A stretch of 32,267 nt of DNA, taken from positions 1-32,267 of the forward strand of contig JAEWJH010000079.1 of assembly GCA_023386635.1 (NCBI GenBank). The letters are read 5' to 3'. A model generated the notes under the pieces. It was not told the DNA's origin. It did no database searches and saw nothing but the letters and a program-made list of their open reading frames with translations. Below are positions 1 through 6,309 of this stretch, one piece after another. The translations under genes were made by a program, and so were the position numbers. Origin of the DNA: Pseudomonadota bacterium (GTDB lineage: Bacteria > Pseudomonadota > Alphaproteobacteria > Rhizobiales > Xanthobacteraceae). Within the stretch, counting starts at the first letter, position 1, and each line of letters opens with the position of its first letter.

Positions 1-217
1 GCTTGCGGCCGACCATGTCCGACAACGGGCCGTAGACGATCTGGCAGACGCCGAAGGCGACGAAGAACGACATCAGTGTCATCTGCACCGCCGCCGGCGA
101 CGCCTGAAGATCGGCGGCGATGGTCGGCAGCGCCGGCAAATACATGTCGATGGCGAACGGACCGATGGCCGACAAGAGGCCGAGGACGATGGCGTTGCGC
201 GTGTAAGGCGTGATCAT
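1..217 (-). CDS. Bcr/CflA-type multidrug MFS exporter, N-terminal part (cut by window edge)
   Basis: Only the first 72 codons are inside the window; the gene runs off the left edge. The translation starts MITPYTRNAIVLGLLSAIGP, followed by FAIDMYLPALPTIAADL. This is the typical first membrane helix of the Bcr/CflA drug-resistance branch of the major facilitator superfamily, with the acidic residue and MYLPALP motif after it. A second hydrophobic segment leads to the loop YGPLSDMVGRK, which matches MFS motif A (GxLaDrxGrk). By family it should export drugs or other small molecules by proton antiport across the inner membrane. The ATG at 215-217 lies 18 bp after the preceding SRPBCC stop codon, so it is probably the last visible gene of the ArsR-headed operon. 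The substrate cannot be told from sequence. Confidence 0.85.
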   Translation of the reverse strand, partial: MITPYTRNAIVLGLLSAIGPFAIDMYLPALPTIAADLQASPAAVQMTLMSFFVAFGVCQIVYGPLSDMVGRK

Positions 218-235
218 GCGGGAGCTTTCGATATA

Positions 236-697
236 TTATGCGAGCGCTGCGACCAGCCGATCGAACGCGCTGTTCCAGCCATAGATGTGCCCATCGCGCT
301 CGTTGTCGGACTGGAACGGCGTCTGGCGGAACTCCATCCGCGTGCGGTCGCCCGCCAGTTCATGGAAGTCGATGGTGACCAGCGTTTCCAGCCCGCGCTC
401 GCCCTCCTCGTCCCAGGCGAAGGTAAAGGCGAGCCGTTCCGGCGCGCGCACCTCGCGAAACACGCCGCGATGGGTGAGCACCTTGCCGTCGTCGACACCG
501 TCGAGCCGGCCATGCCAGATGCCGCCGACACGCACATCCATCTCCACGTCGCTCGCCGGATAGTCCTTGGGTCCCCACCAGCGCAACGCCATCGCCGGAT
601 CGGTCCACGCGCGCCACACCAGCGCACGCGGCGCATGGAAGATGCGGGTGATGGCGAGACTGAGCGGCGGCGCACCGGTGGCGGGCTGGATCAGCAT
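236..697 (-). CDS. SRPBCC (AHSA1-like) domain protein
   Basis: 153 residues, a single START/Bet v1-like domain of the AHSA1 group. It shows the usual landmarks: an early strand ITRIFHAPRALVWRAWTDP, the WWGPKDYP motif near residues 40-47, and a C-terminal amphipathic helix (GWNSAFDRLVAAL). These proteins form a hydrophobic cavity that binds small lipophilic ligands; the ligand here is unknown. The start ATG at 695-697 is 4 bp from the stop of the preceding gene, with GGTGA spanning that stop acting as ribosome site, so translation is likely coupled. It is the third SRPBCC protein in this operon and the one closest to the drug exporter. Confidence 0.88.
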   Translation of the reverse strand: MLIQPATGAPPLSLAITRIFHAPRALVWRAWTDPAMALRWWGPKDYPASDVEMDVRVGGIWHGRLDGVDDGKVLTHRGVFREVRAPERLAFTFAWDEEGERGLETLVTIDFHELAGDRTRMEFRQTPFQSDNERDGHIYGWNSAFDRLVAALA

Positions 698-701
698 CGG
701 A

Positions 702-1226
702 TCACCGTTCCGCCGCAGCCTTCAGCGCCGCGAGGCCCCGGTCGAACTGCCGCGCGCACATCTTGTCGCAACGGAACAGGCTGTTCATCACCTTGGCGAC
801 GAATGGCTGCGGACCGCGCATGGTCCAGCTCGTTTGCGTGGTCGCACCCTGCGGCACGAAGGCGAATTCAACGACATTGTCGCAGGCTAAAGGCTTGCTC
901 ATCTTCAACGACATGGCCACGCGCGACGGCGCTTGCGCATCGGTCACCGTCAGGGCGCCGACACCGCTCTTGTTGCCGCCGTCGAACGCGAATGTCGCGC
1001 CCGGCCCGCTCTCGGGACCGGAATAGGCACGTTTCATCGCCGCATCCTGGTCGAAGGGCGACCACTGCCGGTGCGCCCGCAGATCATTGACCAGCGGGAA
1101 GATGCGCTCGGGCGGCGCGGCGATGGCGATCGAGCGGGTGACGGAAAACGTATCGGGCTGCAGCGCCGCATAGATGAGCGCGGCCACGATCACGACAGCG
1201 ACGACGATCAGAATGGTGGTCAGCAT
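702..1226 (-). CDS. Membrane-anchored SRPBCC / polyketide cyclase-like protein
   Basis: 174 residues. Residues 1-23 form one hydrophobic helix (MLTTILIVVAVVIVAALIYA), so the protein is probably anchored in the inner membrane with the ligand-binding domain outside it. The rest is a SRPBCC domain: FSVTRSIAIAAPPERIFPLV, then the WSPFD motif, a central GPESGPGATFAF stretch that matches the polyketide-cyclase-2 type, and a C-terminal helix FDRGLAALKAAAE. I chose the ATG at 1224-1226 over the GTG one codon earlier because GGAG is then 6 nt upstream. Membrane anchoring sets it apart from its two soluble SRPBCC neighbours. No catalytic residues are established for this family. Confidence 0.85.
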   Translation of the reverse strand: MLTTILIVVAVVIVAALIYAALQPDTFSVTRSIAIAAPPERIFPLVNDLRAHRQWSPFDQDAAMKRAYSGPESGPGATFAFDGGNKSGVGALTVTDAQAPSRVAMSLKMSKPLACDNVVEFAFVPQGATTQTSWTMRGPQPFVAKVMNSLFRCDKMCARQFDRGLAALKAAAER

Positions 1227-1285
1227 CACGGGCTCCGGGGCAAATGAAGAATGCCGGCCGCAACCGCGGCCGGCATCGTCGCGGA

Positions 1286-1807
1286 CTATTTCTTGTTGGC
1301 CAGATAAGTCTGGAGGGACTCCAGCGTGCCGCCCCAGCCCTGTTGCATGCTGGCGAAGCTCTCGTTGAAGACCTTGGTCTCGGCCTCGGTCGCGTTGTGC
1401 GGCTTCCAGCGCACGGTGAAGCGCGTCTTGCCGCCGGGCAGATCCTCGAAGGTGAAGGTCGACAGCATTTCCAGCGGCCAGGTCGGCGCCATGGGATGGC
1501 GCGTCACGCCGCCGGCTTCATCGGAAAACGAATTGATGAACACCATCCGGTCCTTCGGCGTGATTTCGCGGAAGATGAATCGGCCCCACATCGGTGTGCC
1601 GTCCGGCGCCTGCATGCCGTAGAGGTACATGCCGCCGGGCCGCAGATCCATCTTCGACGCGATCACCGTGAAGCCCTTCGGCCCCCACCATTGTTTCATG
1701 CGCGCGGGATCGGTGAAGCAGGCCCAGACCAGATCGCGCGGCGGATCGAGATCGCGCGAGATGACGAATTCCCCGGTGGCCTCAACGGCACGAGTCGCAG
1801 ACATCAT
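1286..1807 (-). CDS. SRPBCC (AHSA1-like) domain protein
   Basis: 173 residues of a typical AHSA1/START-like protein. Visible landmarks are FVISRDLDPPRDLVWACFTD, the WWGPKGFT motif (about residues 40-47), GGMYLYGMQAPDGTPMWGRF in the central sheet, and a long C-terminal helix ending GGTLESLQTYLANKK. Two adjacent ATGs (1805-1807 and 1802-1804) could start it; AAGGA upstream is better spaced for the second. It lies 34 bp after the VOC-type gene and 59 bp before the membrane-anchored SRPBCC gene, all on the minus strand. Proteins of this type are very often encoded beside ArsR regulators, as here. Ligand and reaction, if any, are unknown. Confidence 0.9.
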   Translation of the reverse strand: MMSATRAVEATGEFVISRDLDPPRDLVWACFTDPARMKQWWGPKGFTVIASKMDLRPGGMYLYGMQAPDGTPMWGRFIFREITPKDRMVFINSFSDEAGGVTRHPMAPTWPLEMLSTFTFEDLPGGKTRFTVRWKPHNATEAETKVFNESFASMQQGWGGTLESLQTYLANKK

Positions 1808-1841
1808 AGGTTCCTTCTATACAAATCGTTTGTCGCGGATC

Positions 1842-2252
1842 TTACGCCGTCGCCATGACCATCCAGCCGACGCCGAACTTATCCTGCAGCATGCCGAAGG
1901 CCGGCGAGAAGAACGTCTTGACCAGCGGCTGATGCACCTGCCCGCCCGTGGCCAGCGCCTCGAACTTCGTCCTGGCCTCGGCTTCGCTGCCGACCGACAA
2001 CGCCAGCGAGAACCCTTTGAAATCCGTCGGGCCCGACGTCATTCCGTCAGATCCCATCATCACCGCATCGCCCACGCGCCATGACGCGTGCATGATCTTG
2101 CTGGTATCGGCGGGCATGCATTCCGGATTGGGCTTATCCGGATTGTCGCTGAAGCGCATCATCATCTCGACTGTGGCGCCGAGCGTGCCCTTGTAGAACT
2201 CGATCGCTTCTTCGCACTTGCCGTTGAAGAACAGATACGGTGTCAGCTGCAT
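1842..2252 (-). CDS. VOC-fold PhnB-like protein
   Basis: 136 residues, one glyoxalase/bleomycin-resistance/dioxygenase (VOC) fold of the PhnB/3-demethylubiquinone-methyltransferase-like type. Recognisable parts are TPYLFFNGKCEEAIEFYKGT at the N-terminus, a HASWRVGD strand, GGQVHQPLVKTFFSPAFGML, and the closing DKFGVGWMV. E. coli PhnB-type proteins lack a proven enzymatic role; metal-ligand residues are not clearly conserved here. I placed the start at the ATG at 2250-2252, which has AAAGGAAA just upstream, instead of an upstream TTG. It sits between the lipocalin-like gene and the first SRPBCC gene in the same operon. Confidence 0.88.
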   Translation of the reverse strand: MQLTPYLFFNGKCEEAIEFYKGTLGATVEMMMRFSDNPDKPNPECMPADTSKIMHASWRVGDAVMMGSDGMTSGPTDFKGFSLALSVGSEAEARTKFEALATGGQVHQPLVKTFFSPAFGMLQDKFGVGWMVMATA

Positions 2253-2308
2253 GGCATTTTCCTTTTTCAAAAATCTCGATCAATGGGGTGTTTGCGTATC
2301 CGGCGCGC

Positions 2309-2725
2309 TTATCGGTCTCGTTTCCAGGTCAGCACCCCGGTCATGAGCTTGCCTTGCTGCATGGGGCTGGGCTGCTTGGCGGTGCGCAGGGACAGCGTGT
2401 CACCGTCGACCGCGATCACACGTCGCTGCGCCGTCCCGACCCACTCCGGGACCCAGGCCGCATCGACCGCCGTGACCAGCTCGTCGCCGTCGATGCTGTA
2501 GGTGCCGGCGTAGGCAAGCATCGTCTTGAACAGATCGCCGAGATTGTCGTTCGTCCGCGCAGGCCGCGACCTGTGGGTGATGATGGCGCTCATGCGCTTG
2601 CCGGTGAACACCACCGAACCCAGAGGCTCCGGCCCGTGCATGTCGATCGTGGTGCCATCCTCGAACTGCATTTGCGCGGACACCAGCGTCCACCCGCCGA
2701 CAATCGCTTTCGCCAAATCGCTCAT
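2309..2725 (-). CDS. Lipocalin-like domain protein
   Basis: 138 residues. The N-terminus (LAKAIVGGWTLVSAQMQFED) and the strands GSVVFTGKRMSAIITHRSRP and AGTYSIDGDELVTAVDAAW match the small cytosolic lipocalin-like family found widely in proteobacteria. These are single-domain beta-barrel proteins presumed to bind small hydrophobic ligands. There is no signal peptide. The ATG at 2723-2725 is preferred over the adjacent GTG because GGGAG is 6 nt upstream. The gene follows the ArsR gene by 18 bp and is therefore the second cistron of the operon, which groups it with SRPBCC and VOC proteins, other small-ligand folds. Confidence 0.8.
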   Translation of the reverse strand: MSDLAKAIVGGWTLVSAQMQFEDGTTIDMHGPEPLGSVVFTGKRMSAIITHRSRPARTNDNLGDLFKTMLAYAGTYSIDGDELVTAVDAAWVPEWVGTAQRRVIAVDGDTLSLRTAKQPSPMQQGKLMTGVLTWKRDR

Positions 2726-2743
2726 CACATGCTCCCGGGATCA

Positions 2744-3133
2744 TCAGACGGATGGACCGGACTTCCTGGTCCGCTTGCGGGATTTGCTCTTCCCGGCGCC
2801 CGCATCGTTCTCGCCGCTCTGGAGCGTGCGCAGATAGTCTTCGAGCCGATCGAGGCTCTGCTCCCAGAACTGACGATAACGCTCGAGCCAGTCGTCGATT
2901 TCCTTGAGCGCCTTCGGCTCGATCTTGCACGGGCGCCACTGCGCCTCGCGGCCGCGGCTGATCAGTCCCGCGCCTTCCAGCACCTTGAGATGCCGCGAAA
3001 CCGCGGGACCGCTGATGTCGAACGGCTTGGCGAGTTCCGCGACCGTAGTCTCGCCGAGAGCGAGACGCGCCAGGATGGCGCGGCGCGTGGGGTCGGCCAA
3101 AGCGGCGAAGGTGGCACTGAGGTGGTCGGGCAT
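2744..3133 (-). CDS. ArsR-family winged-helix repressor
   Basis: 129 residues. The winged helix-turn-helix spans about residues 5-85: FAALADPTRRAILARLALGE, TTVAELAKPFDISGPAVSRH (recognition helix) and LKVLEGAGLISRGRE (wing). The metal-binding ELCVCDL motif of arsenic/cadmium sensors is absent, so it is not a classical metal sensor. It belongs to the subgroup usually linked to AHSA1-type SRPBCC genes. The tail is basic (KSKSRKRTRKSG). It heads the minus-strand operon down to position 1. By family it should repress its own operon and let go on an unknown signal. A palindrome lies 32-53 bp upstream of the start codon (see the operator entry). Confidence 0.92.
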   Translation of the reverse strand: MPDHLSATFAALADPTRRAILARLALGETTVAELAKPFDISGPAVSRHLKVLEGAGLISRGREAQWRPCKIEPKALKEIDDWLERYRQFWEQSLDRLEDYLRTLQSGENDAGAGKSKSRKRTRKSGPSV

Positions 3134-3164
3134 GGCTTCCGGCGTTCATATTTAGCCAATCTGT

Positions 3165-3186
3165 TATTTAACAGATACGTTAAATA
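3165..3186. promoter_or_regulatory. Candidate ArsR operator (inverted repeat) upstream of the repressor operon
   Basis: TATTTAAC at 3165-3172 and GTTAAATA at 3179-3186 form a perfect 8-bp inverted repeat with a 6-bp spacer. A second overlapping palindrome CTGTTATTTAACAG lies at 3161-3174. The stretch is very AT-rich in an otherwise GC-rich window and lies just upstream of the ArsR start codon at 3133. Size and symmetry fit binding by a dimeric winged-helix repressor. Binding is inferred. Confidence 0.6.
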
Positions 3187-3201
3187 AAGGACGGGAGTCA
3201 A
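3172..3201 (-). promoter_or_regulatory. Candidate promoter of the ArsR operon
   Basis: On the minus strand, TTGACT (3201-3196) resembles a -35 box. It is followed after 18 bp by TATCTG (3177-3172), a weak -10 match. The putative operator overlaps the -10 region and spacer, as expected for repression by steric hindrance. The -35 match is good; the -10 is not. Confidence 0.4.
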
Positions 3202-3250
3202 GCCCTCTCCGGGGGGCGGCTCTCATGACGGGGTGAGAGCGGCCGTGCTG

Positions 3251-3718
3251 CTACCCCACCGGCAGCACGCTCGAATACTTTACCTGCTCCAGTGCGAAGC
3301 TCGATTCGATCGAGGCGACGCCGTCGAGCCGCGTCAGCTTTTCCTTGAGGAAGCGCTCATAGGCGGCGAGGTCGGGCACGACCACGCGCAGCCAGTAATC
3401 GCGCGGCCCGGTCATCAGGTAGCACTCCATCACCTCGGGCCAGCGCGCGATGGTTTTGGCGAAACGGTCGAGCGCATCCTGCTTCTGCTTTTCCAGCTTC
3501 ACGGAAATGAACACGCTCACCGGCAAACCCACCGCCTGCTGGTTCAGCACCGCGGCGTAGCGGGCGATGACGCCGGCCTTTTCCAGAATGCGGATGCGCC
3601 GCAGGCACGGCGACGGCGAGAGACCCACCTTGTCGGCCAGATCCGCGAGGCTCATGCGCCCGTCCTGCTGGAGGTGATGCAGGATCTTGCGGTCGATGGC
3701 GTCCAGCTCCGTCGGCAT
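3251..3718 (-). CDS. Lrp/AsnC-family transcriptional regulator
   Basis: 155 residues with the standard two-part layout. An N-terminal helix-turn-helix covers about residues 4-60 (LDAIDRKILHHLQQDGRMSL, ADLADKVGLSPSPCLRRIRI, LEKAGVI). The C-terminal RAM/AsnC ligand-binding domain covers about 65-150, with VSVFISVKL, RWPEVMECYLMTGPRDYWLR and the LDGVASIESSFAL strand. Lrp-type regulators form dimers to octamers and sense amino acids or 2-oxo acids. I chose the ATG at 3716-3718, with GGAGA 7 nt upstream, over a longer frame without a ribosome site. It is divergent to the E1 enzyme gene at 3859 and the two share a 140-bp intergenic region carrying paired operator-like boxes. It very probably controls that gene. 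Confidence 0.93.
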   Translation of the reverse strand: MPTELDAIDRKILHHLQQDGRMSLADLADKVGLSPSPCLRRIRILEKAGVIARYAAVLNQQAVGLPVSVFISVKLEKQKQDALDRFAKTIARWPEVMECYLMTGPRDYWLRVVVPDLAAYERFLKEKLTRLDGVASIESSFALEQVKYSSVLPVG

Positions 3719-3736
3719 GATCTGCTCTCCAACTGC

Positions 3737-3742
3737 ATCATA
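3737..3742 (-). promoter_or_regulatory. Candidate -10 box of the Lrp-type regulator gene
   Basis: Read on the minus strand this is TATGAT, five of six consensus bases, 19 bp before the regulator start codon. The left 22-bp box begins right at its upstream edge, so a protein bound there would occlude RNA polymerase. No convincing -35 hexamer is present at 16-18 bp. Confidence 0.4.
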
Positions 3743-3801
3743 CTGGCAGAATCTGCCAATCTGTGATCCCACAGTGGCGCAGATTGGCCGTTTCTGCCAG
3801 T
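3742..3801. promoter_or_regulatory. Paired inverted 22-bp boxes between the Lrp-type regulator and the E1 gene
   Basis: Box 1 (3742-3763, read on the minus strand) and box 2 (3780-3801, plus strand) agree at 20 of 22 positions. Both begin CAGATTGGC and end TTCTGCCAGT, differing only at two central bases. Each is itself nearly palindromic; in box 1 TGGCAGA-A-TCTGCCA (3744-3758) is perfect. The boxes are 16 bp apart and point away from each other, matching the divergent promoters. They are the obvious binding sites for the Lrp-type regulator, with cooperative binding likely. The repeats are directly visible; the binding protein is inferred. Confidence 0.75.
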
Positions 3802-3858
3802 CCGTCGCGGCTATCCTGTCACCTCGCACCTCCGCACCGTGACCCCTGGACCGTGACC

Positions 3859-6252
3859 ATGGCCGACCTCGACATCCTGCGCGATCTGGAACGCAAAGTG
3901 CTGTGGCTCGCGAGCTACATGATCCACAACGCCAACCATCTGCGCGACACCGGCGACGGGCTGAAGGTCGGCGGGCATCAGGCGTCGTCAGCCTCGCTCG
4001 CTGCGATCATGACGACACTCTATTTCGAGGTGCTGCGGCCGCAGGACCGCGTCGCGGTGAAGCCACACGCGGCGCCGAATTTCCACGCCATCCAGTATCT
4101 GTTCGGCAACCAGACCCGCGACAAGCTCGAAGCGTTCCGCGGCTACAAGGGCGCGCAGAGTTATCCCTCGCGCACCAAGGACACCGACGACGTGGATTTC
4201 TCAACCGGCTCGGTCGGCCTCGGCGTCGCGCAGACGCTGTTCTCCTCGCTGGTGCAGGACTATGTGCGCGCGCACGGCTGGGGCAAACGGCATCCGGAAG
4301 GCCGGATGATCGCGCTGATGGGCGACGCGGAGATGGACGAAGGCAACATCTTCGAAGCGCTGCTGGAAGGCTGGAAGCAGGGCCTGCGCAATTGCTGGTG
4401 GGTCATCGACTACAACCGCCAGAGTCTCGACGCGGTAATCCGCGAGGGCCTGTGGGAGCGCTACGAGCAGTTGTTCCGCAATTTCGGCTGGGACGTCGTC
4501 ATCCTCAAATACGGCGCGCTGCAGCAGGCGGCGTTCAAGGAACCGGGCGGCGAGAAGCTGAAGGCGTGGATCGACACCTGCCCGAACCCGCTCTACTCCG
4601 CGCTGGTGTTCGCGGGCGGCGCGGCATGGCGCAAGCGCCTCAACGACGAGATCGGCGATCAGGGGCCGGTGACGGCGCTGATCGAGAAGCGCAGCGACCA
4701 CGAACTCACCGCGCTGATGAACAATCTCGGCGGCCACGACATCGCCACCTTGCGCGCGGCGTTCAGCGGCGTCACCGGCGACAAGCCGACGTGCTTCATC
4801 TGCTACACGGTGAAGGGCGCGGGGTTGCCGCTCGCCGGCCACAAGGACAACCACGCCGGGCTGATGACGCCGGCGCAAATCGACACGCTGCGCACGGCGA
4901 TGAACATTCGCCCCGGCCATGAATGGGACAAGTTCGAGGGTCTGGCGACGCCGGCCGATCAGATCGAAGCGTTCCTCAAGCGCGTTCCGTTCGTGCAGGA
5001 CGGCACGCGGCGGCGCGAGGCAGCGCGGTTCGACATTCCGGCCGATCTGCCGGTGACGATCCAGCCGACGATGTCGACGCAGGCAGGCTTCGGCGCGATC
5101 CTCAACGAGATCGGCAAGAGCGAGGCCGCGTTCGCGCAGCGCATCGTCACCACCTCGCCGGACGTCACGGTGTCGACCAATCTCGGGCCGTGGGTGAACC
5201 GTCGCAAACTGTTCGCCCGCACCGCGCAGACCGACACGTTCAGAAACGAGCGCATTCCCTCCACTTTTAACTGGGAGTTCGCGCCGCACGGCCAGCATAT
5301 CGAGCTTGGCATCGCGGAGATGAATCTGTTTATCGCGCTTTCGGCATTAGGTCTGTCGCACAGCATCAACGGCGAGCGGCTGCTGCCGATCGGCACGCTC
5401 TACGACCCGTTCATCGCCCGCGGCCTCGATGCGCTGAACTATGCCTGCTATCAGGATGCGCGCTTCATCGTCGTCGCGACGCCGTCCGGCATCACGCTCG
5501 CCGGCGAAGGCGGCGCGCATCAGTCGATTTCCGAACCGCTGATCGGGCTGGCGCAGGACGGGTTGGCCGCGTTCGAGCCGGCCTTTGTCGACGAGCTTGC
5601 GGCGATCATGGCGTGGTCGCTCGCTTACATTCAGAAGGATAGCAGCGACGACGACGCGCACAGCGAGAGCAACTGGCTGCGCGACGAGACCGGCGGCTCG
5701 GTCTATCTGCGCCTGTCGACGCGGCCGGTGGAACAGATGCAGCGCGCGATGACGCCGCAGTTGCGGCAGGACATCGTCGATGGCGGCTACTGGCTGCGCG
5801 AGCCGGGACCGAACGCGCAGGTGGTTGTCGCCTATACCGGCGCGATCGCGCCGGAAGCGATCGCCGCCGCCGGACTGATGGGCGAAGACCGCCGCGACAT
5901 CGGCGTGCTCGCCGTGACGTCCGCCGACCGGCTCAATGCCGGCTGGACTGCCGCCCAGCGCATGCGCGAGCGCGGTCTCGTTCATGCGCGCTCGCATGTG
6001 GAACGGCTGCTGGACCGGCTTCCATCGCATTGCGCGCTGGTCACCGTGTGCGATGCGCATCCGGCGACGCTCGGCTGGCTCGGATCGGTCAACGGCCACC
6101 GCACCCGCGCGCTCGGCGTCGAGCATTTCGGCCAGACCGGCTCGCTCGCGGATCTCTATCGCCACTACGGCATCGACAGCGCCGCCATCATCGCCGCTGC
6201 GCAGGCGATGACGCCGGGCCGCCCGATCCGGCATTTGAGGGCTTTAGGGTAG
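3859..6252 (+). CDS. Homodimeric-type 2-oxoacid dehydrogenase E1 (AceE/MdeB-like, thiamine diphosphate)
   Basis: 797 residues, thiamine-diphosphate transketolase superfamily, of the fused E1 type related to AceE. The N-terminal ThDP-binding domain has GDAEMDEGN at residues 155-163, and YNRQ (N186) closes the GDG-x-N cofactor motif, here with Ala in place of the last Gly. The pyrimidine-binding domain has the catalytic glutamate in ELGIAEMN (E487). A transketolase C-terminal domain runs from about 650. It would decarboxylate a 2-oxo acid and pass the acyl group to an E2 lipoyl protein; no E2 or E3 gene is in the window. An E1 paired with an Lrp-type regulator recalls mdeB/mdeR of Pseudomonas putida (2-oxobutyrate from methionine), but no gamma-lyase gene is present. 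The start is the ATG at 3859, because homology begins at MADLDILRDLERKVLWLASY. The substrate is not determined. Confidence 0.85.
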   Translation: MADLDILRDLERKVLWLASYMIHNANHLRDTGDGLKVGGHQASSASLAAIMTTLYFEVLRPQDRVAVKPHAAPNFHAIQYLFGNQTRDKLEAFRGYKGAQSYPSRTKDTDDVDFSTGSVGLGVAQTLFSSLVQDYVRAHGWGKRHPEGRMIALMGDAEMDEGNIFEALLEGWKQGLRNCWWVIDYNRQSLDAVIREGLWERYEQLFRNFGWDVVILKYGALQQAAFKEPGGEKLKAWIDTCPNPLYSALVFAGGAAWRKRLNDEIGDQGPVTALIEKRSDHELTALMNNLGGHDIATLRAAFSGVTGDKPTCFICYTVKGAGLPLAGHKDNHAGLMTPAQIDTLRTAMNIRPGHEWDKFEGLATPADQIEAFLKRVPFVQDGTRRREAARFDIPADLPVTIQPTMSTQAGFGAILNEIGKSEAAFAQRIVTTSPDVTVSTNLGPWVNRRKLFARTAQTDTFRNERIPSTFNWEFAPHGQHIELGIAEMNLFIALSALGLSHSINGERLLPIGTLYDPFIARGLDALNYACYQDARFIVVATPSGITLAGEGGAHQSISEPLIGLAQDGLAAFEPAFVDELAAIMAWSLAYIQKDSSDDDAHSESNWLRDETGGSVYLRLSTRPVEQMQRAMTPQLRQDIVDGGYWLREPGPNAQVVVAYTGAIAPEAIAAAGLMGEDRRDIGVLAVTSADRLNAGWTAAQRMRERGLVHARSHVERLLDRLPSHCALVTVCDAHPATLGWLGSVNGHRTRALGVEHFGQTGSLADLYRHYGIDSAAIIAAAQAMTPGRPIRHLRALG

Positions 6253-6259
6253 AACGGTC

Positions 6260-6295
6260 ATGGCCGGGCTTGTCCCGGCCATCCCGCTTAGGGAT
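6260..6295. repeat. Palindromic intergenic repeat / bidirectional terminator candidate
   Basis: ATGGCCGGG (6260-6268) and CCCGGCCAT (6274-6282) form a perfect 9-bp stem with a 5-nt loop. A second small stem ATCCC/GGGAT (6281-6295) overlaps it. It fills the gap between two convergent genes (stops at 6252 and 6310), so it may terminate both. The same stem recurs with changes at 10429-10451 and 10487-10509, so it is a member of a dispersed repeat family. There is no T-tract. Confidence 0.7.
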
Positions 6296-6309
6296 GCAGT
6301 TGTGGCAGC

